The position numbers and the translations under genes were made by a program. A model generated the notes under the pieces. It ran no database searches and was not told where the DNA came from. It saw only the letters and a program-made list of their open reading frames with translations. Below are positions 1-11,368 of a DNA stretch of 64,000 bases, piece by piece. Location: NCBI GenBank assembly GCA_900660155.1, contig CABFPE010000047.1, positions 342,777 to 406,776 on the forward strand, in the 5' to 3' direction. Each line of letters starts with the position of its first letter. Within the stretch, counting starts at the first letter, position 1. This stretch comes from Hofstenia miamia (lineage: Eukaryota > Xenacoelomorpha > Acoela > Hofsteniidae).

Positions 1-250
1 AAAATATTATTACAATCTCAATGAAAATATTGTGGTTGTTTGCAAGTCTAAGAAGCAGTCCAACCCTTTTTGGACACATTTTCAACTAATTTGTCAGAAT
101 ATTTGCGTTCAACCATCCATATTAGCTTATTATAACAGATTCAGGGAGTTCTGCATAAATTTAAATTTTCCTTAGATATAATAATTGGAAAAAATACAAT
201 GAAATCAATAAGGTTTTCATGTTCATCTCATATTTCTAATTGCTTTTTAG
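1..250. other. Probable intron, nothing else seen
   Basis: This AT-rich non-coding DNA is taken to be the intron upstream of the exon at 251 because it ends in a pyrimidine-rich tract and AG. No open frame of note was found. Confidence 0.4.
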
Positions 251-391
251 ATTCGTGAAGAAAGAAAGATTGTCGGCTCCTCCATCTCTGACTTTTGCAC
301 ACACTTGTTTATTGGCTCATGCGCATTGATTCAACAAGATGCTGAATTAAGAAACGATCAAGTGGCATCTCTACCAATCGAAAAAGCCTAA
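251..391 (+). CDS. PLAC8-like protein, last coding exon
   Basis: The exon follows a polypyrimidine run ending in AG (249-250), opens in phase 0 with Ile-Arg-Glu-Glu and runs 46 codons to TAA. Its order of residues (basic start, Ile-Val-Gly-Ser-Ser, an Asp-Phe-Cys step, then Cys-Ala-Leu-Ile-Gln and an acidic Glu-Leu-Arg) resembles the C-terminal half of PLAC8/Cys-rich family proteins. These are small membrane-associated proteins with varied roles. The upstream exon would lie before position 1. A minus-strand exon at 13223-13642 resembles the matching N-terminal half and ends in phase 0. Family assignment is by pattern only; the exon call is firmer than the family name. Confidence 0.55.
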   Translation: MREERKIVGSSISDFCTHLFIGSCALIQQDAELRNDQVASLPIEKA

Positions 392-641
392 TAATCATCC
401 TGCATGTAAAAAATTGTACATATTATAAACAAGCATGTTATATATTTGAATTTCAATAATAATAGAATTTGTTAGCAACGTCTTTGTTGTTAAGATACAG
501 CCAGAGATGACCCTATAATTGTTTATTATAGATTTTATTATAGAAAAATCTATCATTGGCCTGATTACTGTAGAGTATTATAGAATTTAATTATAATATA
601 TATATAATTAAGATCTTTTCAAAATTTAATTTCGAAAATAG

Positions 642-1061
642 TTAATAGCACTGCACAATTAATCGAGTTATCAAAGTATCGGGGAGAATTCTTGATCTTC
701 TCGACATTGACAATAAGCCTGCTTTCGAAACAACGCGTTCTCTAACTGCCGAGGAAGGCAGAATTCCCAAAATAAATTGCGCAACTCGAGTGAGAAAAGG
801 CCATGCAGTATTGTTTTGACGAAAAAAGTGGATTGCCGAGAGATTCTCGTTGATTTCTGTTGTAAACTTTCTCAATTCTTCTGAAAAAGCATCCATCGTA
901 AAGCCAGGTGCTCTAAATCCAGTTTGAAAATTGAATGCGTCATCCAAATTGTTAACCTGCACCATCTCTAAATCGTGACTTTGTAGATTGATCATTTTAT
1001 GTTGGCCAGCGAGATTTTTTAAGTCAATCATTGCCTTACATGGAAACCTGTAATACGCCAT
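642..1061 (-). pseudogene. hAT transposase C-terminal fragment
   Basis: About 139 codons are open on the minus strand. The C-terminal 65 residues match the hAT dimerisation domain layout: a Trp-Pro-Phe-Leu block, then the Leu-Pro-Ser-Ser-Ala-Val-Arg-Glu-Arg-Val-Val-Ser-Lys-Ala-Gly motif, then Arg-Arg...Leu-Pro-Asp. The domain mediates transposase multimerisation. The N-terminal two thirds (BED finger, catalytic DDE) are absent because a gypsy fragment begins near 1050. The first 15 or so residues of the open frame probably belong to that junction rather than to hAT. Confidence 0.8.
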
Positions 1062-2652
1062 TTCGATAGCACGTTGCCGATAACGCTTCAGACAGATGCC
1101 TCCAACTTTGATCTAGGAGTTTGCTTACTACAAAATGGAAAACCGTTATCATATGCGGCAAGGTCTATGACAAACTGCAAAAAGAACTACGCCCAAATAG
1201 AAAAGGAGTTATTGGCCATAAAAATGCGTGCACACACTTTTATCAGTAGACGTATGAAGGAAAAAAATGTGGAAACAGACCACAAGCCTTTACAAAATTT
1301 GCAGCACAGACCTTTTACCGGTTGCCCGCCAAAAATACAGCGATTATTGGTAGTTTTGCAAAGGCATCCTGCTCTTAGACTAACATAAAAACCAGGGCGT
1401 CAATTACACTTAGCAGATACATTGTCATTATTAAACCTTCATCCTGAAGGGTCAAGCAATATAGAGAAGCATTTGTCAGCTGCAGTTCACACAATATAAA
1501 TCCCTGATAAAATCGGCAAGTCGAAACTTAGGAAACCGATATCTCAAGAGCAAATTACAGTCAAGGTTATGAAGTTTATCAGAACATCATGGCCGCAAAG
1601 ACAGCAATTAGAAGAGGTAGAATTAAAGAAAATAGAAAAGATCAAACATGAAATGCATATTCATGACGACTTAATAATGCGGCAAAACCAAGTGTATATT
1701 CCGAAATCATGTAGAAGACAGCTTCTCAACGAAATTCACGGATCACATTTAGGAATAAACAAACTAAAACACATGCACGACAGTTTTTCTTTTGGCCGAA
1801 AATGTCAGAAGATATTGAAAAGCATATAACAAAATGCACAGTTTGCAAAATGCACCAAGCAGCAAATATAAAGGAACAAATTATATATCATGAACGTCCA
1901 AAAGTGCCATTTTATAAAATAGCTGTAGATTTCGCCCAAGTTGAATCAAAGGCTTTCTTGATTTGCGTAGACTTCTACTCACGATTTTTACAATATTACA
2001 GCCTTGCATCCAAAATAGCATTAGCAGTTACTAAGAAGATTAAAGAGATGATGTCACAACATGGGATACCTAATGAAATCTTTGCAGATAACAATTCATT
2101 TAGTTCAGCAGAGTTTAGACAATTTACAAGGAAACACGGAGTTAAGCTGACTCTAAGTAGTCCCCGCTTCCCACAGTCTAATGGAATGGCAGAGCGCGCT
2201 GAAAGAACATTTAAATCAATGTATAGAAAAGGTCCTGATTATAGACTTTTAATACTACAGTACAATAATGCACCGCTTAGTTTTAGCCAACTTTCGCCTG
2301 CTCAACTGCTTTTAGTCATATTTTAAGAACCAGCGACATTATACCCAAAAAGTTGTTAAAACCAAAGATGATATACAAAAAAAATATTATGGAAGACCAA
2401 CAAAGATACAAAGAATGTCAAAAAAAGCATTACGATCGTACTGCAAAGGATTTATCTAAGCTTGGGAAAGGAGACACGGTACGAGACACTAATCTTAGAG
2501 ATGTTACTGGCAAGATACTCGGATACCTCCCTGCACCAAGATCTTATCTGATAAAAGTAGGATCAAAAATTATAAGAAGAAACCGACTCCATTTTACGGA
2601 TACTGAGTCAACTCGAACCAAAGATTTGCCTAATCGATCTGGAAAGGAGAGA
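1050..2652 (+). pseudogene. Ty3/gypsy pol fragment: RNase H, integrase
   Basis: The order is RNase H (Thr-Asp-Ala-Ser near 1096, Asp-His-Lys-Pro-Leu near 1280), then an HHCC zinc finger (HGSH at 1738, Cys-Thr-Val-Cys at 1836), then the integrase core (Asp in VDFAQV, Asp in ADNN, Glu in NGMAERAER) and an integrase C-terminal region ending about 2660. The three catalytic acidic residues are kept. In-frame stops occur at 1386-1388 and near 1494, and frames change before the FWPKM motif (about 1790) and after 2326. Protease and RT are missing at the left edge, so the copy is truncated on the left inside the hAT element. It resembles Mag-like gypsy elements, an impression not a classification. Confidence 0.85.
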
Positions 2653-2830
2653 TGTGCCATGTAAATGGTAAACACCTCGAGTAGGTGCAGAGTAGTTGCC
2701 TGTGTTGTCGGGGACACTATGCGTGAGACCAGTTGTGTTTTTGCATAAATAGGCATTTGTAACATTAGGTACACACAAGAATTTATTTTATTATTGTAGT
2801 TACGTTCTTTACACCTTTCACCGCACATAG
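2653..2830 (+). repeat. Probable gypsy 3' LTR
   Basis: A purine run (about 2640-2652) immediately precedes TG at 2653, the usual polypurine-tract/LTR junction. The coding frame above ends just past this point. The right border is a guess, because no partner LTR is present to define it. Confidence 0.4.
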
Positions 2831-3205
2831 AGCAGAAGGCGAGTAGTTTTAAGCACCAAATGGAAGCAAGTGGATTTATACATACGAATAAAATTTTACA
2901 AGTGTTTTTAAGATGCAGTCTATACCACATATAGCACAGAATTATAGAAGTTTTAATATTTAATGAAACCTGACAATTTAAAACCATTTACTATATAAAT
3001 AAACAAAAAAACCATTTTGCAGGTTTTATGAACATTTTGTATCATTTTTCAAATATTCTATGGGATGCTAATTTCACTTAATTAATATTCCAGAGGATGC
3101 TTAGCATTTTTTTACATCCCGGATACGTGCCTGGTTGCAATTGAGTCTTTTATGGCGCCAGTCAAAATCTGTCAATCCAGTAAATCTTGCTGTACATGTA
3201 AGGGC

Positions 3206-3455
3206 CCATCCCATGGCCTGCTCGGTCACCGGATTTATTGTCATGTAGTCATGTGATAACGCTCTTTGGGGCATCATAAAGAAAAGTGTACTGACTGAAA
3301 AAGCAAGATCAAGTCAGGATCTGAAACAGGCAATTCGCAATGCTTTTGCTAACTTTAAAATGGAATCTCTTCCAAAGATACATGCACGTACTTTTCGTCG
3401 ACTAAAACTTTGCATTGATATTAATTGGTTGCAAGTCGACCCTTACGATTAGTCA
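3206..3455 (+). pseudogene. Tc1/mariner-type transposase C-terminal scrap
   Basis: Codons from about 3212 read Trp-Pro-Ala-Arg-Ser-Pro-Asp-Leu. After one frame change they read Leu-Trp-Gly-Ile-Ile-Lys-Lys and a 50-residue tail with Cys-Ile-Asp-Ile, ending in TAG at about 3452. WPxRSPDL followed by LWG..K is the signature around the last catalytic acid of IS630/Tc1/mariner (DDE_3) transposases. Only this tail remains, inside the hAT element. Confidence 0.65.
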
Positions 3456-3754
3456 TTGTACTTGGATTACTTTTTGATGTTAGTTTTTGTTTGTTAGATA
3501 TAGATGTATTGATTATATTAATGATACTGTCTGTTTGTATTATTGATTAACTGCAGTAGTAATTTGAAACGTAGGGACTTATGGAACAGACTGTATGTTA
3601 ATTTAATTCTATAAATTAGAGACTATAATCGTGAATACAGCTTTCTATAATAGTAAATCTATAATAGAATAATGGCTTCATTATAGATTTGTATATAGTA
3701 ATTCTATAATAGTCTATAATAGTATTTCTATCTATAGTCATCTCTGGATACAGC

Positions 3755-4800
3755 GGTGTTGTTTTGTTTATCTTAAATGAGGAAGAGGGAGAGGGGTTGA
3801 AGCCTTGATATCTTTAGCTATGGAATTGCTTCAAATGCAAGCTATTAAGGCTCGGCGATATGATGAAAAAAACAGCGGATTTTACTAAAGCCGAAACAAA
3901 TCGATTTTTAACAGAAACAGTCGCCTTTAAGTCCATTACCAAGAAACGATGCAGTATTCTCGGAGCAAACGCCAAAATGCTTGCCATGTTGATGCTTAAT
4001 TGTGTTTGCACAAGAATAATTTAGTGTTATGAGAATGTATTTTAAAAATTTATGCTTCTCTTGAATAATGTTTTCTAATACCGATAGTAATTGGCTAAAA
4101 AACCAAAACCACAACCGAGCTTATAGATTTACTAAAATAGAAAGTGTAGCACGTCTTTAAAATAACAGAAAAACAAAGCGGCCAAACCAAAGATGTTAAA
4201 CATCATCGCGTTCAGCTTGTCCAAATGGAGATTCACAATTTTGATAATAGATAGTTCCTTTCTTTTATGTCCATTATATTTAAAAATTCATGTATGAAGG
4301 AATCGTTTCCGTATATTTGTGATACTTTCTGAAGAAAATATTCAATTATGAAACATTTGCACTCGTTTTATGCCATAGCTGAATAGTGAAGAATATGAAT
4401 ATTTTATCTAGGTATTAACATTCTAAAATGATTGCAACATCCACACTTGTGGCCTACTATCTTAGTAGATGTTTGGACTCAATTTCCTAAAAAGCCCAAA
4501 TATAATGGTATTTCTTTTTCAAATCAGTCTGCCCAAACCTGCATATCTTTCAAAATTGCAAAGATTGGTTGGTCTTAAATATTATATTGATGGCTGAATT
4601 ATAATTTTGGTAAAAAATGGCCAAATATTCGGGTATAAATGCATATTCTTTGTAAATGTTGTAAATGCTTTTCTACAATATTTGTAATATCAGTATATAA
4701 AAGAGGTTTAATAATTTAAAAATATTTGCAGTTCGTTTTACTGTGAACATGTTTCCACATTAACATGAGAAACAGACTGGTTTAGTTTTTTAGTAAAAAA
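3755..4800. other. Non-coding stretch
   Basis: AT-rich sequence with short antisense frames of no recognisable similarity. No repeat borders or RNA gene were seen. Confidence 0.4.
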
Positions 4801-4807
4801 GAATGAG

Positions 4808-5280
4808 ATTGCCATATATATGACGATCAATTAGATAGATTAGCAGGACATAAATATTTTTCATTATTAGATCTGTCATCTGGGTTTTGGCAATTACCGT
4901 TAACAAAAGATTCAAAAGAAAAAACAGGTTTTCTATGTGGTAATGATCTTTGGCAATGTAAGGTAATGCCTTTTGGTCTTTCAAATGCTCTTGTAACATT
5001 TCAACGTCTCATACGTGAGTCATTGAAAGGCTTGGATGTTGAGCCTTATATAGATGACATCATTGTTCCCTCAAAATGCATTGATTTGCATTTAAGACAG
5101 TTGAAACAAATATTTGAAAGAATGAGAGCTGTTAATTAGAAACTAAAGCCATCAAAAGGCTGCTTCTTTAAAACTAGCGTTAAGTGATTAATATAGATCC
5201 AGACAAATTACAATCACTTCGATGTTGGCCTGTTCCAAAATCTCCGAAAAATGTTCAAAGATATTACAATAGGGTCATAA
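4808..5280 (+). pseudogene. Ty3/gypsy reverse transcriptase fragment
   Basis: The translation shows successive RT blocks: Phe-Ser-Leu-Leu-Asp-Leu...Gly-Phe-Trp-Gln-Leu (motif A), Met-Pro-Phe-Gly-Leu-Ser-Asn-Ala (motif B) and Tyr-Ile-Asp-Asp-Ile-Ile near 5046 (catalytic YxDD). The spacer and connection text (Trp-Pro-Val-Pro) comes after a stop (TAG near 5137) and a frame change. It has no ATG and no LTR. Weak RNase-H-side remnants may continue to about 5520. It covers a pol segment missing from the copy at 1050-2652, but whether the two are the same family cannot be told by eye. Confidence 0.8.
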
Positions 5281-5529
5281 ATAATTTAAGTAAGCCAAGC
5301 TTTTGCAACCATTACTTAGTTTAATCAAGTGTTCAAAAAGAAAATTGTTATGGATATATGTAAATGATTATAGATTTATCGCTGTATTGCAACACAAATT
5401 TTAATAAAGTATACTATCGTTATTTGACTGATCAAATTTAACATTTATAATGGCTTAAATTAGTACAAATTTTTAAAAAAGAACGTGAAGTGTTGACTAA
5501 AATTAGAACTTAATTTACATTTGATTCAA

Positions 5530-6529
5530 ACTGAGGTTTAATAATTTAGCACAAATTTAACTTAAATTTAAAAGTTATTGTTCATGTACATTATTTGCTT
5601 ATGAAAGTCACAATTTTATGTTTTGCCTAGGTAGGTCTAGCTAAGCATAGTTAGGTAAGTGCTAATTCCACGTAGCGGACTCCCACATTTTGGTTTCTAC
5701 TTAGCATACATAATGGAACAAATTCAACTGAACAGCTTGCACGACGCATTGCCATATTGGAAATTTATGCTGCTATGTATATTACATTCGTCATTAAATG
5801 CAACTCTTTTCAATACATTGTAGTTATTTATATAGTATTCTAAAATTCCGTGACAGATGTGCATTTCAGTTTTCTGATTAAATTTAAATTTTAAAAATTT
5901 CTGTGAATTAAAAAATGCTCCATTAATAATTTTGCAGATAAATGCGATGAAATATCGTTTGGAAAAATTCAAAACCAAAATCCAATTTTGGAAATCCACT
6001 TCAGTTAAAGAGTTGAGGATCCACACGTCAAATTTGGAAGCAAATAAGCTAAAATTCACATAGCAGTAAACCCTCTCAATAGAATCTCCTTACAGTACAG
6101 TGGCTACACAAAGCTATTTTATTTGTTAGTTTGTTAGGGCGGCCAAAGAAAACATAAGCTAAGATGATAAATTTTATGACTTTTTTATAGAAAATATTAT
6201 TTTAATATTATCTCAATAATATAGGAAAATCAAAAATCCATAATCTTAATATTTGGCAATTGTACAGTGATTCTTCATATTGTAAACAATTTTATGAAAA
6301 TTCACATATTAGGAATCTATCTCTACCATTTTAGTATAGATTTTTTGCAACGTCAACAATCATGATAATTAAAAATGTTCCGAAATTGATTAAGAATTGA
6401 ATGTATAATGAACGTGAATTATATAAATCACCAAGAGCAAAAAATATATATTTGACTAATCAAGAGAAAGTTGCATTCTGCTTATAATATAATTTGTAGT
6501 ATGCACTTAACAGTAGAAGCTCCAGACTG
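5530..6529. other. Non-coding stretch
   Basis: The only long frame (111 codons, minus, 5724-6059) has no recognisable motif and biased AT-rich composition. I do not call it a gene. Confidence 0.35.
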
Positions 6530-6877
6530 TTAATATACCTAAAAGCGCCAAAACCCGTCAATTGACAATTTCTATATTACGTTTTGTAAATTACTACAAA
6601 TATACCCAAAACCTTAGTAACATCTTATAAATGCTATTTAAAACATAAATTTATGTAAATATTCATGTACACAGATTGTATTGTCCTATTAAAATAATAA
6701 AAGGGTATGAATAGATTGTGTAAATATTTCAAAGAGATGCGAATAATTTGCAGAAAGAGTTTTGCAGTTAATTGTACCCAATTATCATGGATTACTAAAT
6801 ATACTCCAATTTCATTTGATAGAATTGCTGCATAGGTGTAGAAATTTCAAGCATACCAGTATCATTTGTCATTTTTA

Positions 6878-8446
6878 ATGTCTCAACGAATGTCAGCTCA
6901 ACGTTTCCTGCAAACTATGATAAATCTTCCAAGTGATGAATCTGGCGATGACATTGAACAAGATTTAGAATAGGCAGAAGAGAATAATGATGAACGGATA
7001 TTACATGATATTTCATATTCAACAAGCAGCAGTGATAAAGAGTTAGACCTCTTGTCACACAGCAGTCACAAAGATATTGACAATGAAAATAATTCACTTC
7101 GAGTGCGAGATGGAACAGAATGAACAATAATTGAATATACATAGGGAGCTACACGTGGTAGAATGCAACGACAAAGTATAGTAAGGCAGGCTGAAGGTGT
7201 ACTGCGAGCTTGTGCTAGCATCACAACTCCATTAGACGCATGGAATCTTCTCTGGTGCTGAATTTTATTGTTGATTGTACAAATGGTTTTGTTAATGAAA
7301 GGATAGGAATGTAACAAGAGATGAACTAGAAAAATTCGTTGGACTACTGTACCTAAAAAAATTACATATCGACGAAATTATCCATTTGAAAAACTATGGT
7401 GAACGACATATGGATATTCTATATTCAATATGACACTGTCCACGAAAAATGAGAGCGATAGAAAGATTTCTCAGATTTGATCGTCGTTAAGATCACCGTA
7501 GAAATCTGCAACATGACAATTTCAACTATTTTAGATCACTTTTGTAGCCAATTCTCAACGTTGCTACCTCCTATCATCATTCTTGACTATTGATGAACAA
7601 TTATTTCCGATTGAAACATGCTGACGTTTTATGCACTACAAGCCGCATAAATTTGGGATAAAATTTTGGATATTAGCTGATGTTTCATCAAAATATTGTT
7701 ATAATATCAAGCCCTATCTTGGAAAAGATGAGAACAGACATGAGTCACTTGGTACATATGTTGTGCAAACGCTTATGGAACCTCTGAACAACAAAGGACA
7801 CAATGTAACTATTGATAATTTTTTTACTTCCAAGCAAATTGCTCATCTTATGCTCCACGTCCGAACAAAAGTAGTTGGAATCGTGCATTCAAATCGTCGC
7901 GAACTTCCTTCTCCCAAAATTTAGGACTGCATCGTGATTCTGTAATGTACCAAAGCGGCAAGTCGCACCTTACCAGATAACAACGAAATCAAAAAGAGTT
8001 TTGCATATACTTTCTACATAGCAAAGTGGGGCTGTTTATCAAGATGGTAAGAAGAAGCCAGAAAGTGCATCATTTTATAATAATAAATTTGCAGTTGATC
8101 TACTAGACAGCATGTGTCGTCAAAATTCGACAAAATTGGGCTGCAGACGCTGGCCCTTAGCTGTGTTTTTTAATATTTTGGATATTGCTGGAGTGAACGC
8201 ATGCGTGCTGTATAAAAAACAAACAAATTCTGATATTAGTAGACGCACTTTTCTTCAACAACTGTCCGAAGACTCAGAAAGACGTTGAATTCAGACTAAT
8301 CAATGCTCTTTTGTCCAACTCTGCAAAAGTGTGTCAGATTATTGTTCATTGTTAAAAGAATAGACCTGTGAATTTGTGCAGAATTTGCAGTAAACCTGTT
8401 TGCAGGAAGTTCCAGGCTGTCATATGCATCAACTGTTTTGACGAAT
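6878..8446 (+). pseudogene. piggyBac transposase, decayed
   Basis: An acidic N-terminal part starts at an ATG near 6878. A catalytic-region block follows at 7600-7924: Thr-Ile-Asp-Glu, then Lys-Pro-His-Lys-Phe-Gly-Ile-Lys, then Asn-Val-Thr-Ile-Asp-Asn-Phe-Phe-Thr-Ser and Arg-Arg-Glu-Leu-Pro. A Trp-Pro-Leu-Ala-Val-Phe-Phe-Asn block is near 8150, and a C-terminal Cys-x2-Cys...Cys-x2-Cys finger ends near 8446. Multiple stops and frame changes (for example TAG at 6973 and 7922) exclude function. Domain order matches an ordinary piggyBac transposase of about 550 residues. Confidence 0.85.
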
Positions 8447-8555
8447 AGTTTTTAACTACTTCTTTTGTTTTTGTTAGCGCATATATATGTATTGTCTCAA
8501 TAAAAATTGCAATATAGATGTATCTTTATCAACTTGGTCGAATAATTGTAATTAT

Positions 8556-8803
8556 CTTCTGGGAGTCATTATTCAGAGTGACCTTAAATGAGGAACTAAT
8601 ACTGATTACATTGTGAAAAAATCAACCAAATATTTCCACTTTCTACGCCCCCTAAATGCAGTGGTGTTCAGGGCCGACACCTATATCAAATTTATACATC
8701 ACTTATTCGATCCCTCTTAGAATACTGTTCGCCACTTTGGCATTATGCACTTACTCTTTCTCAATCTGAAAGTATCGAACGTATCCAGAAACGAGCCTTC
8801 AGG
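8556..8803 (+). pseudogene. LINE fragment (thumb/C-terminal part of RT ORF)
   Basis: The frame reads Leu-Gly-Val-Ile-Ile-Gln-Ser-Asp-Leu-Lys and, further on, Leu-Glu-Tyr-Cys-Ser-Pro-Leu-Trp-His with Ile-Gln-Lys-Arg-Ala. Both blocks recur in the minus-strand LINE at 28133-28687 (Leu-Gly-Val-Glu-Ile-Gln-Ser-Asp-Leu-Lys and Leu-Glu-Tyr-Cys-Val-Pro-Leu-Trp-His). It is a short piece of the same kind of non-LTR element lodged in piggyBac relic 1. Confidence 0.7.
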
Positions 8804-9378
8804 TAATTTTGACTTACTTACTTAAAAAAATATTTAATGATTACTGAGGAAAAAGCTGAGGCTATTTGACAGTGTCAAAGCATATTAACCATTGAAATAG
8901 AAATTGTAACCTAGCAACATTTTAGTTACAAAAGGGAATTTTAGACTAGCAATAAATAAAAATATTTTTATATTCGTGTTTATTTACAACGTCTACACTT
9001 ATGCATTTCTACATTGATTTTAACCTAGTGAAAGTGCTAACACAAAATTTCGATCTTGATAGAAAATTCATTTTAATACTTTTTTAAAGAATCTAGGTGT
9101 GGAGATGGTTGAAATATTTGGTAAAATTAATCGTTCATAGTCTAAAATTAAATATTGTATTTAAATTGTCATCAATTTTTAGATAAATGATAAATTTCGT
9201 CGCTAGATGGCATAAAGAATTAGGTCATCTTCTTCGAAACAACATCGAATAATTATAATTTTTCGACTGAAAATCGACATTCCATCATTGTTTCTCCATC
9301 ATTTCGACTTCAAAAAAAATTATTATGATTTAAAATTGCAAAATCCTCAATTGACGGGTCTTGCGCATCTAGTGTTAA

Positions 9379-11368
9379 TCAGATGTTCATGTCATTTTTC
9401 AGAGGGACTCAACTGAAATTTCAGTTAAAACTCAGTGAGATGAAGCGGGCCGAACAATGTCGCTAGTTCCAAACGGATTACTTCAAGATAATCAGCATTC
9501 AATTTTTCTCAATAAGCAAATAAAACATGAATCTGTAAAACCGAAATCAAGAAAGTGTAAAACCATTTGATGAATTTCTCAATGTTTTAATAAACAGGAA
9601 ATTCAAATGCGCCCTCAAACTCACGTTTGGTCCAACCCGCACAGTAAATTTCATTTTGAAAGTGTTTATCTTCTTTTTGGTGATAAGTTTCTTATTATAT
9701 TGTTCTAATGCAATTAAGTATGAAAAAATATAGTTTCATAGTAATAATAAAACAACTTTTATAAGCTCATTAACATAAAATAATATCTACTCCAAACAGT
9801 ATTTCGTCTTTTTTAGATCGCCGCCTACCTCAGGAAATGCCGTTAATATTTCTATCGGCCTGAAATAATTGACAACATACTTACGAATTACTTTAAATAC
9901 GCAAAAGCATTATTTATGAGAAGAGTTCAAGATTAATATTATATTATATTTAAAAACAAACGCAGTAATTAGCATAGAATACCGATGTTTATCACCAGCT
10001 AATATCTTTTAGATTTAAATCTCCAAAATTTTCTAAATCTTCTTGCAAAATTGCACATGAATTACAGCAAGCAGCTAAACTATCACTAACAGAGCTCCCA
10101 TCAATATTGTTGTACCATCGGATCTAAACATGTACTAAATAATTCTTAAGAAGATACATTACTAAAATCAAGTTTTTTTGAAAATGCCAATCTTATTTAA
10201 AACAGTAGCCCGTTGATTAAGTTAAAAAAAATCGCATGTAATTTATAACGATTGGATGAGTAATTTTAATAACCTAAAATTGCTATGCGAACGATTTTAA
10301 TAGTAATCAGTTGATGAATATATTGTCACGTTGGGTTTTAGAGAGACTAAGATACCTCTCTTCTTGAAATGTTTATTTGATTGTAATACCAGTTTACATG
10401 TGTTGACATAACACTAGGCTTGTTCATGGGTCGAAAATTTGATAACCACCCCACAACACACCATGAACATTTCTCTATGAGGCCCAAGAAATCACCAAGA
10501 TAAAAATCATGTGTGCGTAAATATTTATGCTAACTTGCTAGCTTGCTTGTCATTCGCCAAATGTATTAATGTCATATGTAAGTCACAGTCTTCGGACAAA
10601 TTGCGAAGTTGACAGCAGTTTAAGTATTAATGCGCCCTCAAAATCATTGCTACCCACCTTCCCATTTATTCTGCTGAAGAATTAATCTGATTGTTCATCT
10701 AAGAAATCAGAATTTCGAAAGATAATTTTTGACAAATTGTTTATCTTTTACTAATGCAGTTTAATGCAGATGAAGAAGCAGCAATATTTTGAATCGGTTC
10801 GGTTCAGTTTCGGGTACAAAATCCTGCGGTTTTGGGAAAAGGGCAGCTACTTCAAAGTGCCCTGAGAAGGCCTTAATTCAATAATTATTTATTTATTTAT
10901 TGGTGTTTGCATGCTGGGTTTTTTGGGAAAGAATCGTTATTAATTAGCATTGTTGCAATTATATTTTAAAGTTGATATTAATGCTGATGCATTTAAAATA
11001 AAAATAACTTAAGCTTCGTTTTTTTTGTTGAAACTAATACGTTTTTAACTAAACAATTACTTTTCACAAACATAAAATCTATGATATTTCACATAATTAA
11101 CATTAGAAAATAGAATATTTAAGAATCACCAAATTTGAAATTATTTTGTTTTTTAAAAAAAAAGAACTAAAATCATACATATAAAATTAACATCACAAGG
11201 ATTATTTTTTGGGTGATCGATACTGAAAGACTTGTACAATGGTTGAGATGCAGAGGATAACACTATTTAATGAGTGTGTGTTCCAGATGTCACAGGTTAG
11301 ATATGAATTGCTTGAACCCTAACCACCATATCTTGATAATAGAAGTGTAGCATTTCCTCGCTGTAAAA
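9379..11368. other. Non-coding stretch
   Basis: No supported gene. A GC-richer island near 10795-10880 carries degenerate TTCGGG-like motifs. The sequence from 10323 starts TGTCACG, like some LTRs, but no second copy or coding part was found. Confidence 0.4.

Larger units (their letters stand above)
502..3746 (-). mobile_element. hAT DNA transposon with nested insertions
   Basis: The element begins CAGAGATGAC at 502 and ends with the inverse, GTCATCTCTG, at 3746. Both ends continue into diverged subterminal sequence rich in TATAATAGA motifs. It is flanked by a perfect 8-bp duplication, GATACAGC (494-501 and 3747-3754). An 8-bp duplication and CAGAG termini are hallmarks of the hAT superfamily. 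The transposase remnant (642-1045, minus) lies by the left end. Most of the interior is a Ty3/gypsy fragment (about 1050-2830) and the tail of a Tc1/mariner-type transposase (3206-3455), so the hAT N-terminal coding part is missing. The element sits about 100 bp after the PLAC8-like stop codon. Confidence 0.85.
6534..9374 (+). mobile_element. piggyBac transposon relic 1, with ends
   Basis: TTAA at 6530-6533 and 9375-9378 flank inverted ends that share the block ACCCGTCAATTGA about 20 bp inside each end (6553-6565 and its complement near 9351). TTAA duplication is diagnostic for piggyBac. The interior holds a broken piggyBac transposase (about 6878-8446) and a 250-bp LINE scrap (8556-8803). 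The outermost 10 bp of the two ends are diverged, consistent with age. Confidence 0.8.

Noticed and set aside
2544-2987. 147-codon minus frame
   Set aside because: Antisense to the gypsy integrase tail and LTR, with no motif of its own.
5724-6059. 111-codon minus frame
   Set aside because: No motif, no splice or start context, AT-driven composition.
10323-10530. Solo LTR starting TGTCACG
   Set aside because: No matching terminus, target duplication or second copy could be found.
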